From: an uncultured Clostridia bacterium
GTDB lineage: Bacteria; Bacillota; Clostridia; Christensenellales; UBA1242
Assembly: GCA_948442695.1 (NCBI GenBank)
Contig: CAOJSF010000006.1
Span: 1 to 64,000 of the forward strand
DNA length: 64,000 nucleotides
Reading direction: 5' to 3'
Shown: positions 7,050 through 16,133 of the stretch, in pieces
Layout: each line of letters starts with the position of its first letter
Numbering within the stretch: the first letter of the stretch is position 1
Notes under the pieces: generated by a model
Told to the model about the DNA's origin: nothing
Database searches by the model: none
The model's input: the letters and a program-made list of their open reading frames with translations, nothing else
Position numbers and translations under genes: made by a program

Positions 7050-9164
7050 ATGGGACTTTTAAAGAAAGAAAATTTTGATGAGTTTAACAAAACTCTTGAC
7101 GGCTATACAAAGGCAATGCTTAGAAAATTTCCAGTTCTAGGCGTTTATGCTGACGACTTGAAATTTATAGGTGCTAGGCGTGCTGGCTCTGTATTTATTG
7201 ACACGGCCGCTACTGACAATGAGTATGTATATGTCAATCCTGATTTTTTTAATAGTTTGTCTGAAAATGACAAAATTTTTATTATTGCACATGAGGTTAT
7301 GCATGTTGCTTACAGACATATTGAAAGACTTAAAAAGGACGGCAAGATGAAACATCTTGATACATGGAATGAAGCAACTGATGCCGTCATCAACCAAACC
7401 TTGATAAAGAATGGTCTTACTATGCCAGATATCGGAGGGGTTGACATTCCTGCTGCTTTAGATAAATCTGCTGAATATGTTTATGAAAAACTTATGGAAT
7501 TGAAGAGAAACATGAACATGAGTAATGGTCAAGGTCAAGGTCAAGGACAGGGTCAGGGGCAGCAGGGAGGTCAAGGACAAGGGCAACAAGGTGGAAGTCA
7601 AGACCAAAATCAGCAAGGCGGAGGACAACAGGGTGGCGGTCAGCAGTCAAATCAGGGACAGTCTGGCAGTTCAGGAAATGGAAACCAGCAAGGTCAACAA
7701 GGATCAAGCGGTTCACAAAGTCAAGACTCACAAAATGGTGGAAAGCAGTCTGGCAGTTCTGACAATAGTGGCTCTGATAAAAACAAAGGTCAAAACAGCA
7801 ATGGCAATAGCGGAAATAAAGGCGACAAAAAAGATAAGTCAGAAAATCAAAATGGAAAAGGTGGTCAGGGCGATAAAGACTCTGGGCAAGACAAAGACCA
7901 GAATGGTGGAAATGGCAAAGATGAAGATTTCTCTCATGATGATTGTGATATCTCAAACCACAATATGTGGGAAGATGCTTACAAGAAGATGAAAAAGCAA
8001 AAGAAAAAAGATAAAGATCAACAGAAAGAACTGGATGAAAATTCAAATTCTTTGAAAGATGGAAATGAAGACTCTGACATTGACGAAAATGAAGATCAAA
8101 ATGATAATCAGGATGAACAGGGTGATGGTCAAGAAAATGATCAGAACGATGACAAGAATGATAAAAATGGTCAAGATTCTGAGAATGGAAATGATGACGA
8201 AAATGAAAGAGACAATGATGGCAATCAGGATGATTCTGACGATTATGGGAATGACGAAAATGGAGAGGCCTCAAATGATAGTGATGACCAAAACTCTTCT
8301 GGCTCAAAAAGTTCAAGTTCTAGCCAAAACGATCATTCTTCAAAGCAGGGAGGCAGAGGAGCCGGCTCTGGGCGTGGACCTTTAGATAATTTGGATGAGA
8401 GAAGTTTCACTGCTGAAAATGATAAAATCAAAAAACAACTCATTAATAATGCAAAAAATGAGATAAACCAACGTTCAAGAGAGATTCAAAAGAAACACAA
8501 TGACAAAGGAAATAAAGTTGGTCAGATAGGTGAAGAAGATAGAATGTTTGACTGGAAAACACTTCTTACCTTGCAACTTTATAAACCTAAAAAACAATGG
8601 AGTTATCGCAGGGCAAACAAAGACAATTTCTATTCTGCTAGACTTGAAAAATTGCCAGATAAAGAAATGCCACTTACAGAAATAGTAATAGACACCAGCG
8701 GAAGTGTTGATGCCTATCTTGTAAGAAGTTTCCTTAGACAAATCAAAGAACTTTTGAAACAGATGTATAATGACAATAGTGGTCCGAAAAAGGCTAAAAT
8801 GAAGGTTGGATGTTTTGACTCTAACTTCTATGGTTTTCAAGAGATAAACAAAGTTGAAGATGTTGACCACTTTAGAATTCAAGGTGGTGGCGGAACAGAC
8901 ATTTTAGAGGCAGTAAGTCATTTTTCTAAGGGAGAAAAGGTAAATAGAATTATCTTTACTGATGGAGGTGACTGGAATAATTTTAATGGAAAAGGTTTTG
9001 AAAGAATGAAATGCGTCTGGATTGTTTATGATAATCCAGAATTTGAAGCAGTCAATGGAGTTACGATAAACGTAAGATCAAGCGATATAAGAAATCAAAA
9101 GGTGACTAATTATAAAGTTGAAGAATATAATGACTATGATGAGGAAGATGATTATTATATGTAA
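7050..9164 (+). CDS. DUF2201 metallopeptidase/VWA-like protein with long low-complexity linker
   Basis: 704-aa cytoplasmic protein with an N-terminal zinc-metallopeptidase-like domain (HEVMH at residues 81-85, then a WNEATDAVINQ segment) and a C-terminal VWA-like domain with MIDAS motif DTSGS near residue 547 and later GGGGTD and FTDGG. Between them, about residues 158-450, lies a Gly/Gln-rich then Asp/Asn/Glu-rich linker made of short repeats. DUF2201 proteins usually pair with MoxR-type ATPases; here the upstream partner looks degenerate. The ATG at 7050 is preferred to a TTG at 7035 because GAGG lies five bases before it. The C terminus is strongly acidic. Proteolytic activity is not proven for this family. 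Confidence 0.82.
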   Translation: MGLLKKENFDEFNKTLDGYTKAMLRKFPVLGVYADDLKFIGARRAGSVFIDTAATDNEYVYVNPDFFNSLSENDKIFIIAHEVMHVAYRHIERLKKDGKMKHLDTWNEATDAVINQTLIKNGLTMPDIGGVDIPAALDKSAEYVYEKLMELKRNMNMSNGQGQGQGQGQGQQGGQGQGQQGGSQDQNQQGGGQQGGGQQSNQGQSGSSGNGNQQGQQGSSGSQSQDSQNGGKQSGSSDNSGSDKNKGQNSNGNSGNKGDKKDKSENQNGKGGQGDKDSGQDKDQNGGNGKDEDFSHDDCDISNHNMWEDAYKKMKKQKKKDKDQQKELDENSNSLKDGNEDSDIDENEDQNDNQDEQGDGQENDQNDDKNDKNGQDSENGNDDENERDNDGNQDDSDDYGNDENGEASNDSDDQNSSGSKSSSSSQNDHSSKQGGRGAGSGRGPLDNLDERSFTAENDKIKKQLINNAKNEINQRSREIQKKHNDKGNKVGQIGEEDRMFDWKTLLTLQLYKPKKQWSYRRANKDNFYSARLEKLPDKEMPLTEIVIDTSGSVDAYLVRSFLRQIKELLKQMYNDNSGPKKAKMKVGCFDSNFYGFQEINKVEDVDHFRIQGGGGTDILEAVSHFSKGEKVNRIIFTDGGDWNNFNGKGFERMKCVWIVYDNPEFEAVNGVTINVRSSDIRNQKVTNYKVEEYNDYDEEDDYYM

Positions 9165-9370
9165 AATGACTTTAAAAAAAAGAGCATACGAGAATCTTCT
9201 ATGTTGATATATTTTAAAGCCATATAGATTGATTTAATTACAATTCAAATTAAGATATATTTTAATATCTTGCAATCATAAAGTAATCACCAGTACGAGG
9301 ATTATTATAAGATATTGTTTCATAAGTTTGATAAATGGTTTAATTATCTTCAGAAATAATATTTAAATTA

Positions 9371-9402
9371 AAAAAGCACAACTGAAAGGTTGTGCTTTTT
9401 AT
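9371..9402. terminator. Bidirectional intrinsic terminator
   Basis: AAAAAGCACAAC, loop TGAAAG, GTTGTGCTTTTT between the convergent DUF2201 gene (+) and the gene at 9438-10124 (-). Confidence 0.85.
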
Positions 9403-9437
9403 TTTAATATAGTCAACAATTTTTAGACTTAATTTTC

Positions 9438-10124
9438 TTAAATCTCGTTTTCATCTTCAAAGTCATAAAGTTCGTTTTCTTTTTCTGTATATACAAAGTT
9501 CTTTTCAAATTCTGGGTGATTTTGAAGAATTGAGATTTGATAGTTTAATGCTTCAGTAATTGCAAGTTCATCTTCGCTTGAGCAGTTGTCTTCGAGATAA
9601 TAATTTCCGTTTTCATCTGTTTGAACAATTGTATCGATTACCTTTGAAAAGTCAAATCCGAGAGGAAGAGACATATCATCTTTCACAAGCATACAAGCAA
9701 AACCAAATGCTGATTTTGTTTTTACTTCTTCGTTGGTGCTGATGTTTTTGTATAAAGGCCAGTTTTTTAGGTCGTTGTCAAAGTCTTGACCGGTGACAAT
9801 TTTTTTGAGGAATACAGTATAGAAGAAAGATTCTTTAAACATTTTAAGATTTTCGGGATGTTTATCATCACCTATAGATGTAATTAAAAATTTTATTTTT
9901 CCGCCCAAATCGTTTGAGTCTAAACCTGTGTATTCATCATCAAATTGAAGTTTTCCGCCTAGCATGGCTGAGCGTAATGGTCCGCCGATTCTTTTTTGCC
10001 CCTTACGAACTGAAGAGCGTAATTTTGCCATAGCATTAAAGAGATAAAAATTGTTGGCTTTTGCTCGAGCAAGTTGTTTCTTGGTCAAATTTTTATTATC
10101 ATTAATAAAATATTTATTTTCCAT
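9438..10124 (-). CDS. Hypothetical protein, basic N terminus and acidic C terminus
   Basis: Not recognised. From the ATG at 10124, which has AGGTG seven bases upstream, the protein is 228 aa; a longer frame to 10148 lacks a better ribosome binding site. The first 60 residues are rich in Lys and Arg (NLTKKQLARAKANNF, RSSVRKGQKR), the middle is mixed alpha/beta, and the last 15 residues are acidic. No signal peptide, TM segment or catalytic motif is visible. It is monocistronic, ending at a shared terminator and flanked upstream by a 390-base AT-rich gap. Confidence 0.7.
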   Translation of the reverse strand: MENKYFINDNKNLTKKQLARAKANNFYLFNAMAKLRSSVRKGQKRIGGPLRSAMLGGKLQFDDEYTGLDSNDLGGKIKFLITSIGDDKHPENLKMFKESFFYTVFLKKIVTGQDFDNDLKNWPLYKNISTNEEVKTKSAFGFACMLVKDDMSLPLGFDFSKVIDTIVQTDENGNYYLEDNCSSEDELAITEALNYQISILQNHPEFEKNFVYTEKENELYDFEDENEI

Positions 10125-10148
10125 TCTTTCACCTCGTAATATATTCAA

Positions 10149-10511
10149 GATTATAATAACACAATTTTTTCAATTTGTAAATAGTAATTTTAAAAATTGT
10201 TGCATCATTTTATAAAAATAATGAAATTTGTTGCTTTTTAAGAAAGGATTTTTGTTTTTTCTGCTATTAAAAACGATATATTTAATTATTAATATATAAT
10301 TTGCCTAAATAATTATGATTGATTTTGTTTTGATGTGCTTAAATTTATAGATGACAATATCTGATATTAGGCAATTGCAATTTCTTTAAAAGTTTTGTTT
10401 TTATATTTTTAATTTTACAAATATAGAGAGTGTGAGATAATTTTGCAAAAAAATAATTAAATGTTGCTTAAAAAATTTGCTTATTTAAAAGGGAAATGTT
10501 AAAATATAAAT
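10149..10511. other. AT-rich divergent intergenic region
   Basis: Separates the minus-strand gene ending its start at 10124 from the dihydrouridine synthase. Apart from the promoter at 10477-10505 no ORF or RNA structure is evident. Confidence 0.5.
10477..10505 (+). promoter_or_regulatory. Promoter giving a leaderless dus transcript
   Basis: TTGCTT at 10477-10482, 17-base spacer, TAAAAT at 10500-10505. The start codon ATG lies at 10512, where transcription should begin, and no Shine-Dalgarno sequence is present. Confidence 0.65.
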
Positions 10512-11429
10512 ATGAAATTAGGGGAAATTGATTTTGGTGGGAATTTGATTCTTGCTCCTATGGCAGGCGTGAGTGATATAGGGTTTCGTGATGTCTGCTC
10601 TTATTTTGGTGCAGATGCCACTTATAGCGAAATGCTTTCCGCTCGTGCCATGCTTCACAATCCTAAAAAGACCTCACTTATGACTATTTATTCGGAAATG
10701 GAGAGGGTTAAAATCGGTCAAATTTTTGGTCACGAGCCTGAAATCATGGCTCAGGCAATTTCAAATCCACTTTTGAATCATTATCAAATTATAGATATTA
10801 ATATGGGATGTCCTGCTCCTAAAATAGTCAAAAATGGAGAGGGCTCGGCACTTCTTAAAGATCTTCCTCTTGCAAGCAAGATTATTTCAACCTGCGTCAA
10901 AGCAAGTGATAGACCTGTTTCGGTGAAAATAAGGCTGGGTTTTGATCACGACAACAGCCTGGAAATCGGCAGAATGTGTCAAGAGAGTGGGGCAAGTTTT
11001 GTCACCCTTCATGCGAGGACGACCGAGCAGGGTTATAGCGGGTTTGCCGATTATGAGTCTATTGCACGATTAAAGAGTGCACTTAAAATTCCGGTCATAG
11101 GCAATGGTGATGTTGTGGATGAAAAAAGTTATGCTCAAATGCTGGCGACTGGAGTTGATGGTGTGATGATAGGCAGAGGTGCTCAGGGCAATCCATTTAT
11201 TTTCAGCAAACTTAAAGGGCTTGATTATGATGATGACATCTTGAAAGTGATAAAAAGGCATATCGAGATTTTAAGAAAATATTATGATGAAGATTTTATC
11301 ACAAAATATATGCGAAAACATCTTCTATGGTATGCCCACTTTTTAAAGGGTGAAGAGCGGATAAAGGTGGCAACAAGCCCATCTATTGATGACTCTATTG
11401 AAATCATTGCAAGAAATATTACAAAATAA
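10512..11429 (+). CDS. dusB: tRNA-dihydrouridine synthase
   Basis: FMN enzyme that reduces specific uridines of tRNA to dihydrouridine. The 305-aa protein is a TIM barrel with the usual Dus signatures: LAPMAGVSD near residues 15-23, DINMGCPAP around 96-104 with the catalytic Cys, KIRLGF, LHARTTEQGYSG, VIGNGDV, and the phosphate-binding GVMIGRGAQGNPFIF. The N terminus MKLGEIDFGGNLIL matches the normal family start, so the ATG at 10512 is correct although it lacks a ribosome binding site. It is slightly short at the C-terminal helical domain. DusB is the usual Bacillota form; the subgroup is inferred. Confidence 0.92.
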   Translation: MKLGEIDFGGNLILAPMAGVSDIGFRDVCSYFGADATYSEMLSARAMLHNPKKTSLMTIYSEMERVKIGQIFGHEPEIMAQAISNPLLNHYQIIDINMGCPAPKIVKNGEGSALLKDLPLASKIISTCVKASDRPVSVKIRLGFDHDNSLEIGRMCQESGASFVTLHARTTEQGYSGFADYESIARLKSALKIPVIGNGDVVDEKSYAQMLATGVDGVMIGRGAQGNPFIFSKLKGLDYDDDILKVIKRHIEILRKYYDEDFITKYMRKHLLWYAHFLKGEERIKVATSPSIDDSIEIIARNITK

Positions 11430-11665
11430 TTTTAGTTAAACTTTTAAAGAATGATTTTAGATGTTTTAAAAAAATAGTATCTAAAATATTCTTATCAGAA
11501 AATGTTGATTAATTTTAATGTGAGAAATTTAATGAAACTGCGTTTAAAATATTTAACAATATGTAAAAATCAATTTTAAAACAATTATTTATTAATAAAA
11601 ACTAAACAAGCCAAACAGAGTGGTTGTTGGAAAGCAAAAATTAATCTTAAAATAAAGGAGCGATT

Positions 11666-12847
11666 ATGAAAAGGACGATTAAAGATCTTGTTGGACTTAA
11701 AGGAAAGGTGGTTTTGACGAGGGTCGACTTCAATGTGCCTATGGATGAGGGCGGAAAAATACTTGATGATACAAGAATCAGAAATGTCATCCCAACAATC
11801 AAATATCTGACCGAAAGAGGGGCGAGAGTTGTGCTTCTTTCACATCTGGGCAGACCAAAAAAATTTGATACAAAAAAATCACTTTATCCGGTTGCGATAG
11901 AACTTATGAAACTTCTTGAGTGTAATGTTGATTTTATAAATGCCGTCATCGGAACAGAAGTGAAAAGAAAGATAAAAGACCTTAAAGAGGGAAATGTTCT
12001 GCTTTTGGAAAACACTCGTTTTTATAAAGAAGAGGATTTGTGTGATATGGTTTTTGCAAGAGAACTTGCAAGTTATGGTGACATTTTTGTCAATGATGCT
12101 TTTGGAAGCGCACACAGAAAAAATGCGACAGGCTTTGCCCTTGCCAGAGTATTGCCAAACGCTATAGGTCTTTTAATGGAAAAGGAAATAGCAAATCTTT
12201 CGCTTGCGATAAAAGAACCAAAGCGTCCTTTTGTGGCCATTTTAGGCGGAGCCAAAGTTGACACAAAAATCAAAGTGATTGAAAAGTTTATTGAAAAGGC
12301 TGATTGTCTTATTATAGGCGGTGCTATGGCGTATACTTTCATGGTCGCTAAAGGTGAAATGGTGGGAATTAGCATGATTCAAGAGGACAAACTTGAGGTT
12401 GCTAGAGAAATTCTTGAAAAGGCAGAGGCAAAAGGAAAGAAGATTTTGCTTCCGATTGACCATGTGGGAATAAGCACAAGCGACAGAAAGGAAAAGATAG
12501 AAAAGGTGGACAAACTTAAAGGTGACCTTGCTGGTTATGATATAGGTGAAAAGTCTATAGAATTATTTAAAAACGAAATTGATAATGCAAGTCAAATCTT
12601 CTGGAATGGGCCTGTGGGAATGTTTGAAAATCCTAAGTTTGCAAACGGGACAAGAAAAATCGCCGAAGCGGTTGCCTCTTCAAAGGCTTTCACTATTGTG
12701 GGAGGTGGTGACACCGTAAACGCTATCAACACATTTAAGGTGGCGGACAAGATTGATTTTGTTTCTACTGGTGGCGGTGCAAGTATGGAGTTTATTGAAC
12801 AAGGGTCTTTGCCTTGCATTGATGTAATACAGCAAAAAATAATTTAG
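11666..12847 (+). CDS. pgk: Phosphoglycerate kinase
   Basis: Glycolytic enzyme forming ATP and 3-phosphoglycerate from 1,3-bisphosphoglycerate. Length 393 aa is normal. N-terminal substrate-domain motifs TRVDFNVPMD (about residues 18-27) and LSHLGRPK are present; the nucleotide domain has GGAKVDTKI, NGPVGMFE, IVGGGDT and STGGGASMEF. The ribosome binding site is AAAGGAG. It is followed 153 bases later by tpiA, a common glycolytic pairing; no GAPDH gene lies in the window. Confidence 0.97.
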   Translation: MKRTIKDLVGLKGKVVLTRVDFNVPMDEGGKILDDTRIRNVIPTIKYLTERGARVVLLSHLGRPKKFDTKKSLYPVAIELMKLLECNVDFINAVIGTEVKRKIKDLKEGNVLLLENTRFYKEEDLCDMVFARELASYGDIFVNDAFGSAHRKNATGFALARVLPNAIGLLMEKEIANLSLAIKEPKRPFVAILGGAKVDTKIKVIEKFIEKADCLIIGGAMAYTFMVAKGEMVGISMIQEDKLEVAREILEKAEAKGKKILLPIDHVGISTSDRKEKIEKVDKLKGDLAGYDIGEKSIELFKNEIDNASQIFWNGPVGMFENPKFANGTRKIAEAVASSKAFTIVGGGDTVNAINTFKVADKIDFVSTGGGASMEFIEQGSLPCIDVIQQKII

Positions 12848-13000
12848 AAAAAATTGACATGACGATCTTTTAAATGGTCAACATTTGGTGCAGTAAAAGA
12901 TACAACCATATAAAACAGTCAATAAACGACATTAACAAATACGCCTGAAGATATATATTTTAAAAATATGTTCTATTTTGTAAAAAAGATGGAGGAATGA

Positions 13001-13747
13001 ATGACAATAATCGCAAATTTAAAGATGAATAAGACAAACAGTGAAATTAAAGATTATATAATGAAACTTTTGTCACGATATGAAAAGGGCAAGCATGAAG
13101 TTGTCTTGTGTTTGCCATTTACATCTCTCACTACTGCAAAATTTTTGATTGATGGAAGTGATGTAAAACTAGGTGCACAAAATTTGTGTGATGATGAATC
13201 TGGCAAAAATACAGGGGAGATAAGTGGCGAGATGCTTCATGACATAGGCATCAATTATGTCATTATCGGTCATAGTGAAAGGAGAACAAAATATAAAGAG
13301 AACGCAAAAGCCATAAATAAAAAGATAAAAATTGCTTTAAAAAACAGATTGAAAGTTGTTTTGTGTGTTGGGGAAAGTTTGGCAGACAAAAACTTGCTTA
13401 AAACTTTTGAAACTTTAAAGACTCAAATTGAAGATGCCTTAAAAGGACTTTATGAAAACGAACTTGAAAATATCGTCATCGCATATGAGCCTATTTGGGC
13501 AATCGGCAGTGGCAAAATCCCACTTGCAAAGGAAATTGAAGGTTCTATTAAGGCAATAAGAAAGGTCATCGCAAACGACTTCTCAGAAAAAGCCAGTCAA
13601 AAAATTGAAGTCCTTTATGGCGGAAGTGTGGACAACAAAAACTGCAATACTATTGCCAAAATAAAAGAGGTTGATGGATTGCTTGTTGGCGGGGCCTGCC
13701 TTGATGCAGTCAATTTCAGTCAACTTATAAAAGATGTAAAGGTTTAA
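13001..13747 (+). CDS. tpiA: Triose-phosphate isomerase
   Basis: Interconverts dihydroxyacetone phosphate and glyceraldehyde 3-phosphate. 248 aa, normal TIM length. Catalytic Asn6/Lys8 (IANLKMNKT), His91 (IIGHSERR) and Glu163 (AYEPIWAIGSGK) are all present, as is the phosphate-gripping YGGSV. The ATG at 13001 is five bases after GGAGG; a second ATG at 12997 is out of frame. The next gene starts 13 bases after the stop, so both are likely on one transcript. Confidence 0.97.
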   Translation: MTIIANLKMNKTNSEIKDYIMKLLSRYEKGKHEVVLCLPFTSLTTAKFLIDGSDVKLGAQNLCDDESGKNTGEISGEMLHDIGINYVIIGHSERRTKYKENAKAINKKIKIALKNRLKVVLCVGESLADKNLLKTFETLKTQIEDALKGLYENELENIVIAYEPIWAIGSGKIPLAKEIEGSIKAIRKVIANDFSEKASQKIEVLYGGSVDNKNCNTIAKIKEVDGLLVGGACLDAVNFSQLIKDVKV

Positions 13748-13760
13748 TCTTGAGGTAACT

Positions 13761-14648
13761 ATGGAAAAATCAACAATCAAGAAGATTGTTCTGTTAGTTT
13801 TTGTGGTGATTTTGGGCATCTTTTTTATGGTTGGCTCTAAATTATTAAGTGATTTTCAGGGACCACCTGAATATCATCAAAAAAGATGGCATACAAATTA
13901 TATCTCTACAAATATCAATATAAACAGTTTCAATAATGTTGTTTGTGGTTATGAAATTGACATTGATATGCGAGACTATATTTCTCATGAAAATGAAATT
14001 GAGACATTTAAGAATCGTCTTTCTATGGTGGCGAAAGAAAAGTTTGATAGAGAGGTTGAGTTTATTTCACAAAACTTTGACCCAGCCCAGATAGACGAAA
14101 TAATAAGTTTTTCCTCTCCTGTGTGGAAAAGCACCAGCAATTTAAGATATGAAATTGTTTTTGCAAATTTTGATCTCTTCAATCGTTGCTTTGAAAAAGC
14201 AAAATTTGACAGGGCTAATAAAATTTTTATTCAATATTTTAATTTTGAAATTTCAAAAGATTTTTTTGATGCTGACTACAATAGTCAAATATTAAATAAA
14301 ATATACAAATGTGCTTCTGGCATGAGTTTTGAAAATAGTTTTGTAAAAAATTTCAAACCCAACTTTTACTTTGACTTTTCTTCAAGGGTGAGAAGGACAA
14401 GTTCAAATGCAGGCAATTTTTATTTTGAAAATAATGTTTATCATCATGTCTGGCAATTATGTAAGGGGAAAGCCCAAAACGATTTTAAGGCGACGCTTAA
14501 ATATATTCAATCTGGCTGGTGGTATCTTTTGGGGGTGGCTTTGCCTCTTGCCATTATGCTTGTAAGTATAATAGCAGTGCTTATAACTGGCGGAATAATA
14601 AAATTAATAAAAAAGAAAAAAGCCAAAAGTATAAAAATGAAGTCTTAA
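13761..14648 (+). CDS. Hypothetical membrane protein with two TM helices
   Basis: Not recognised. 295 aa with one TM helix at about residues 8-30 and another at about 253-278, followed by a Lys-rich cytoplasmic tail. The 220 residues between would be extracytoplasmic by the positive-inside rule. They are rich in aromatic residues and Asn and show no catalytic signature. It starts 13 bases after tpiA and has an AGGTAACT ribosome binding site, so it is probably cotranscribed with pgk and tpiA, although a glycolytic role is not implied. No terminator is obvious before radC. Confidence 0.72.
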   Translation: MEKSTIKKIVLLVFVVILGIFFMVGSKLLSDFQGPPEYHQKRWHTNYISTNININSFNNVVCGYEIDIDMRDYISHENEIETFKNRLSMVAKEKFDREVEFISQNFDPAQIDEIISFSSPVWKSTSNLRYEIVFANFDLFNRCFEKAKFDRANKIFIQYFNFEISKDFFDADYNSQILNKIYKCASGMSFENSFVKNFKPNFYFDFSSRVRRTSSNAGNFYFENNVYHHVWQLCKGKAQNDFKATLKYIQSGWWYLLGVALPLAIMLVSIIAVLITGGIIKLIKKKKAKSIKMKS

Positions 14649-14829
14649 ATAGTTTATAATATTTTAAAATTCATTTTGACAAATTGATTATTCTTATAAA
14701 ATCTTAAAGAAAATCAAAAACTTAAAGATTTCTTGATATAATAAAAGAAGTTTTAATTAAAATTAAATAGATTAAAAGATTGTTTAGTTTTTACTTTTGA
14801 AAAGATATTTAAAAGACTACGGAGGAAGA

Positions 14830-15585
14830 ATGAAGGATGACAAAAATGTCCATTATGGGCATAGAGAAAGACTTTTAGATACCGTTCATAATGTCGGTTT
14901 ATATGGTTTGAATAAAGTGCAAGTTATGGAATTTATTTTGTTTTACATCTTTCCTCGGGGTGATGTAAATCCTTTGGCACATAGACTAATTGATAAATTT
15001 AAGAATATTTCAACTGTTATGGATGCTTCTTTAGACGATATAAAGACAGTGAAGGGAATGGGAGAAACTTCGGCAAAAAAGTTGAAAGCACTTATTGAAA
15101 TTTTTAATATCTATACCTCTTCAAAAGCAAACAGAGAAGATGGACTCAGCACATTTGGTGATATTTATGATTATGCTGAAAGTATAATGCGATACAAAGA
15201 TGTGGAAGAACTTTATGTGTTTGGCTTCAATAGTAGAGGTGATTATGTTGCTGATAGATGTCTGGCTCGTGGAACTTTGAAAATGGTTGGTATTGAAATT
15301 AGAGAAATAAGCAATTTTGTCAATACTTATAAGGTGCCCGTTGTGTATATCGCCCATAATCATCCTGGCGGGTCTTGTATTCCTTCACAGCAAGACATTG
15401 TCTCTGCAAAGGATTTGAAAAATAAATTTGAGTTTAGTGGATGCGAACTTAGAGATAATTTTATAGTTGGAGAAGATGGAATATACAGCATTCAATCAAA
15501 AGTCATGAAACGGGTGTTTGGCAAAAATGATAAATATATTGATATCGTCACCTTGCTCAACAAAAAAGGGACAAGAAATTTTTAA
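14830..15585 (+). CDS. radC: RadC/JAB-domain protein
   Basis: RadC-family protein of 251 aa. A helix-hairpin-helix-like N-terminal part contains VKGMGETSAKKLKAL, and a JAB/MPN-type metal domain contains HNHPGG at about residues 176-181, followed by the family pattern S-x-x-D-I (SQQDI). RadC was once thought a repair factor; its molecular activity is still uncertain, and many copies sit in mobile or accessory regions. The start at 14830 is chosen for GGAGG at 14821-14825. Here it borders an accessory region of about 11 kb. Downstream are 300 unannotated bases, then a terminator and a 42-bp repeat array. Confidence 0.88.
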   Translation: MKDDKNVHYGHRERLLDTVHNVGLYGLNKVQVMEFILFYIFPRGDVNPLAHRLIDKFKNISTVMDASLDDIKTVKGMGETSAKKLKALIEIFNIYTSSKANREDGLSTFGDIYDYAESIMRYKDVEELYVFGFNSRGDYVADRCLARGTLKMVGIEIREISNFVNTYKVPVVYIAHNHPGGSCIPSQQDIVSAKDLKNKFEFSGCELRDNFIVGEDGIYSIQSKVMKRVFGKNDKYIDIVTLLNKKGTRNF

Positions 15586-15884
15586 TTGAAAAAATAGTTT
15601 ATAATAGAAGTATTTTATTTCTCTGTTATCAAATCAAATTTTATTTTTATAAATAGACTTGAAAAATAAAAGTTTGTGTTGTTTTGAAAAATATTAAAAA
15701 GATGAAAAATTTCATATCATTGCAAGAAGAAGTTGGTCAATTCATTAAAGATTAAAAATTGTCAAAAATTAAAAAGATGAGCATAGGCAAAAAATGAAAA
15801 ATTTGACTGAAAGTCTCAAAAACAGAAGAGATGCAATAAGTTTATATCTGCAAAAGATGAGAAAGTGGAAGGTCATTTATAAAG

Positions 15885-15912
15885 AGTCTATCTAGGTGAT
15901 AGGCTTTTTTTT
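15885..15912 (+). terminator. Intrinsic terminator leading into a repeat array
   Basis: AGTCTATC (15885-15892), loop TAGGT, GATAGGCT (15898-15905), then a T-run to 15912. The region 15586-15884 before it holds no recognisable gene. Confidence 0.75.
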
Positions 15913-16034
15913 ATGGTAGATGGAAACAACAGAAAAGAGTTGGTTGTTTTTTTAGAATGGCAAGAATGATAGAAATGTAAAGCGTGTATTTTAGTCATGG
16001 GAGAAACAGCAGGAATATAAAGAGTGTTTTTTTC
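15910..16034 (+). repeat. 42-bp tandem array, locus 1 (3 decayed units)
   Basis: Units begin at 15910, 15951 and 15990, each starting TTTA or TTTAG and ending GTGT or GTTGT plus T's. They match the units at 21224, 31901 and 36723 but are the most diverged. The first unit begins within the terminator T-run. Confidence 0.7.
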
Positions 16035-16069
16035 TAAAATCTAATTAAATTATATTTTCAGCAAACCTC

Positions 16070-16098
16070 TTGAATTTCTATGGGGTGTGTGATATAAT
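16070..16098 (+). promoter_or_regulatory. Promoter of first coiled-coil gene
   Basis: TTGAAT at 16070-16075, 17-base spacer, TATAAT at 16093-16098. Confidence 0.75.
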
Positions 16099-16133
16099 AA
16101 AAAATAAATTCAATTATGCGGAGGGAAAAGACA

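Noticed and set aside
7492..8316. Long minus-strand His/Leu-rich frame (and + frame 7525-7992)
   Set aside because: Shadow of the low-complexity linker in the DUF2201 gene; no start signals, composition dictated by the coding strand.
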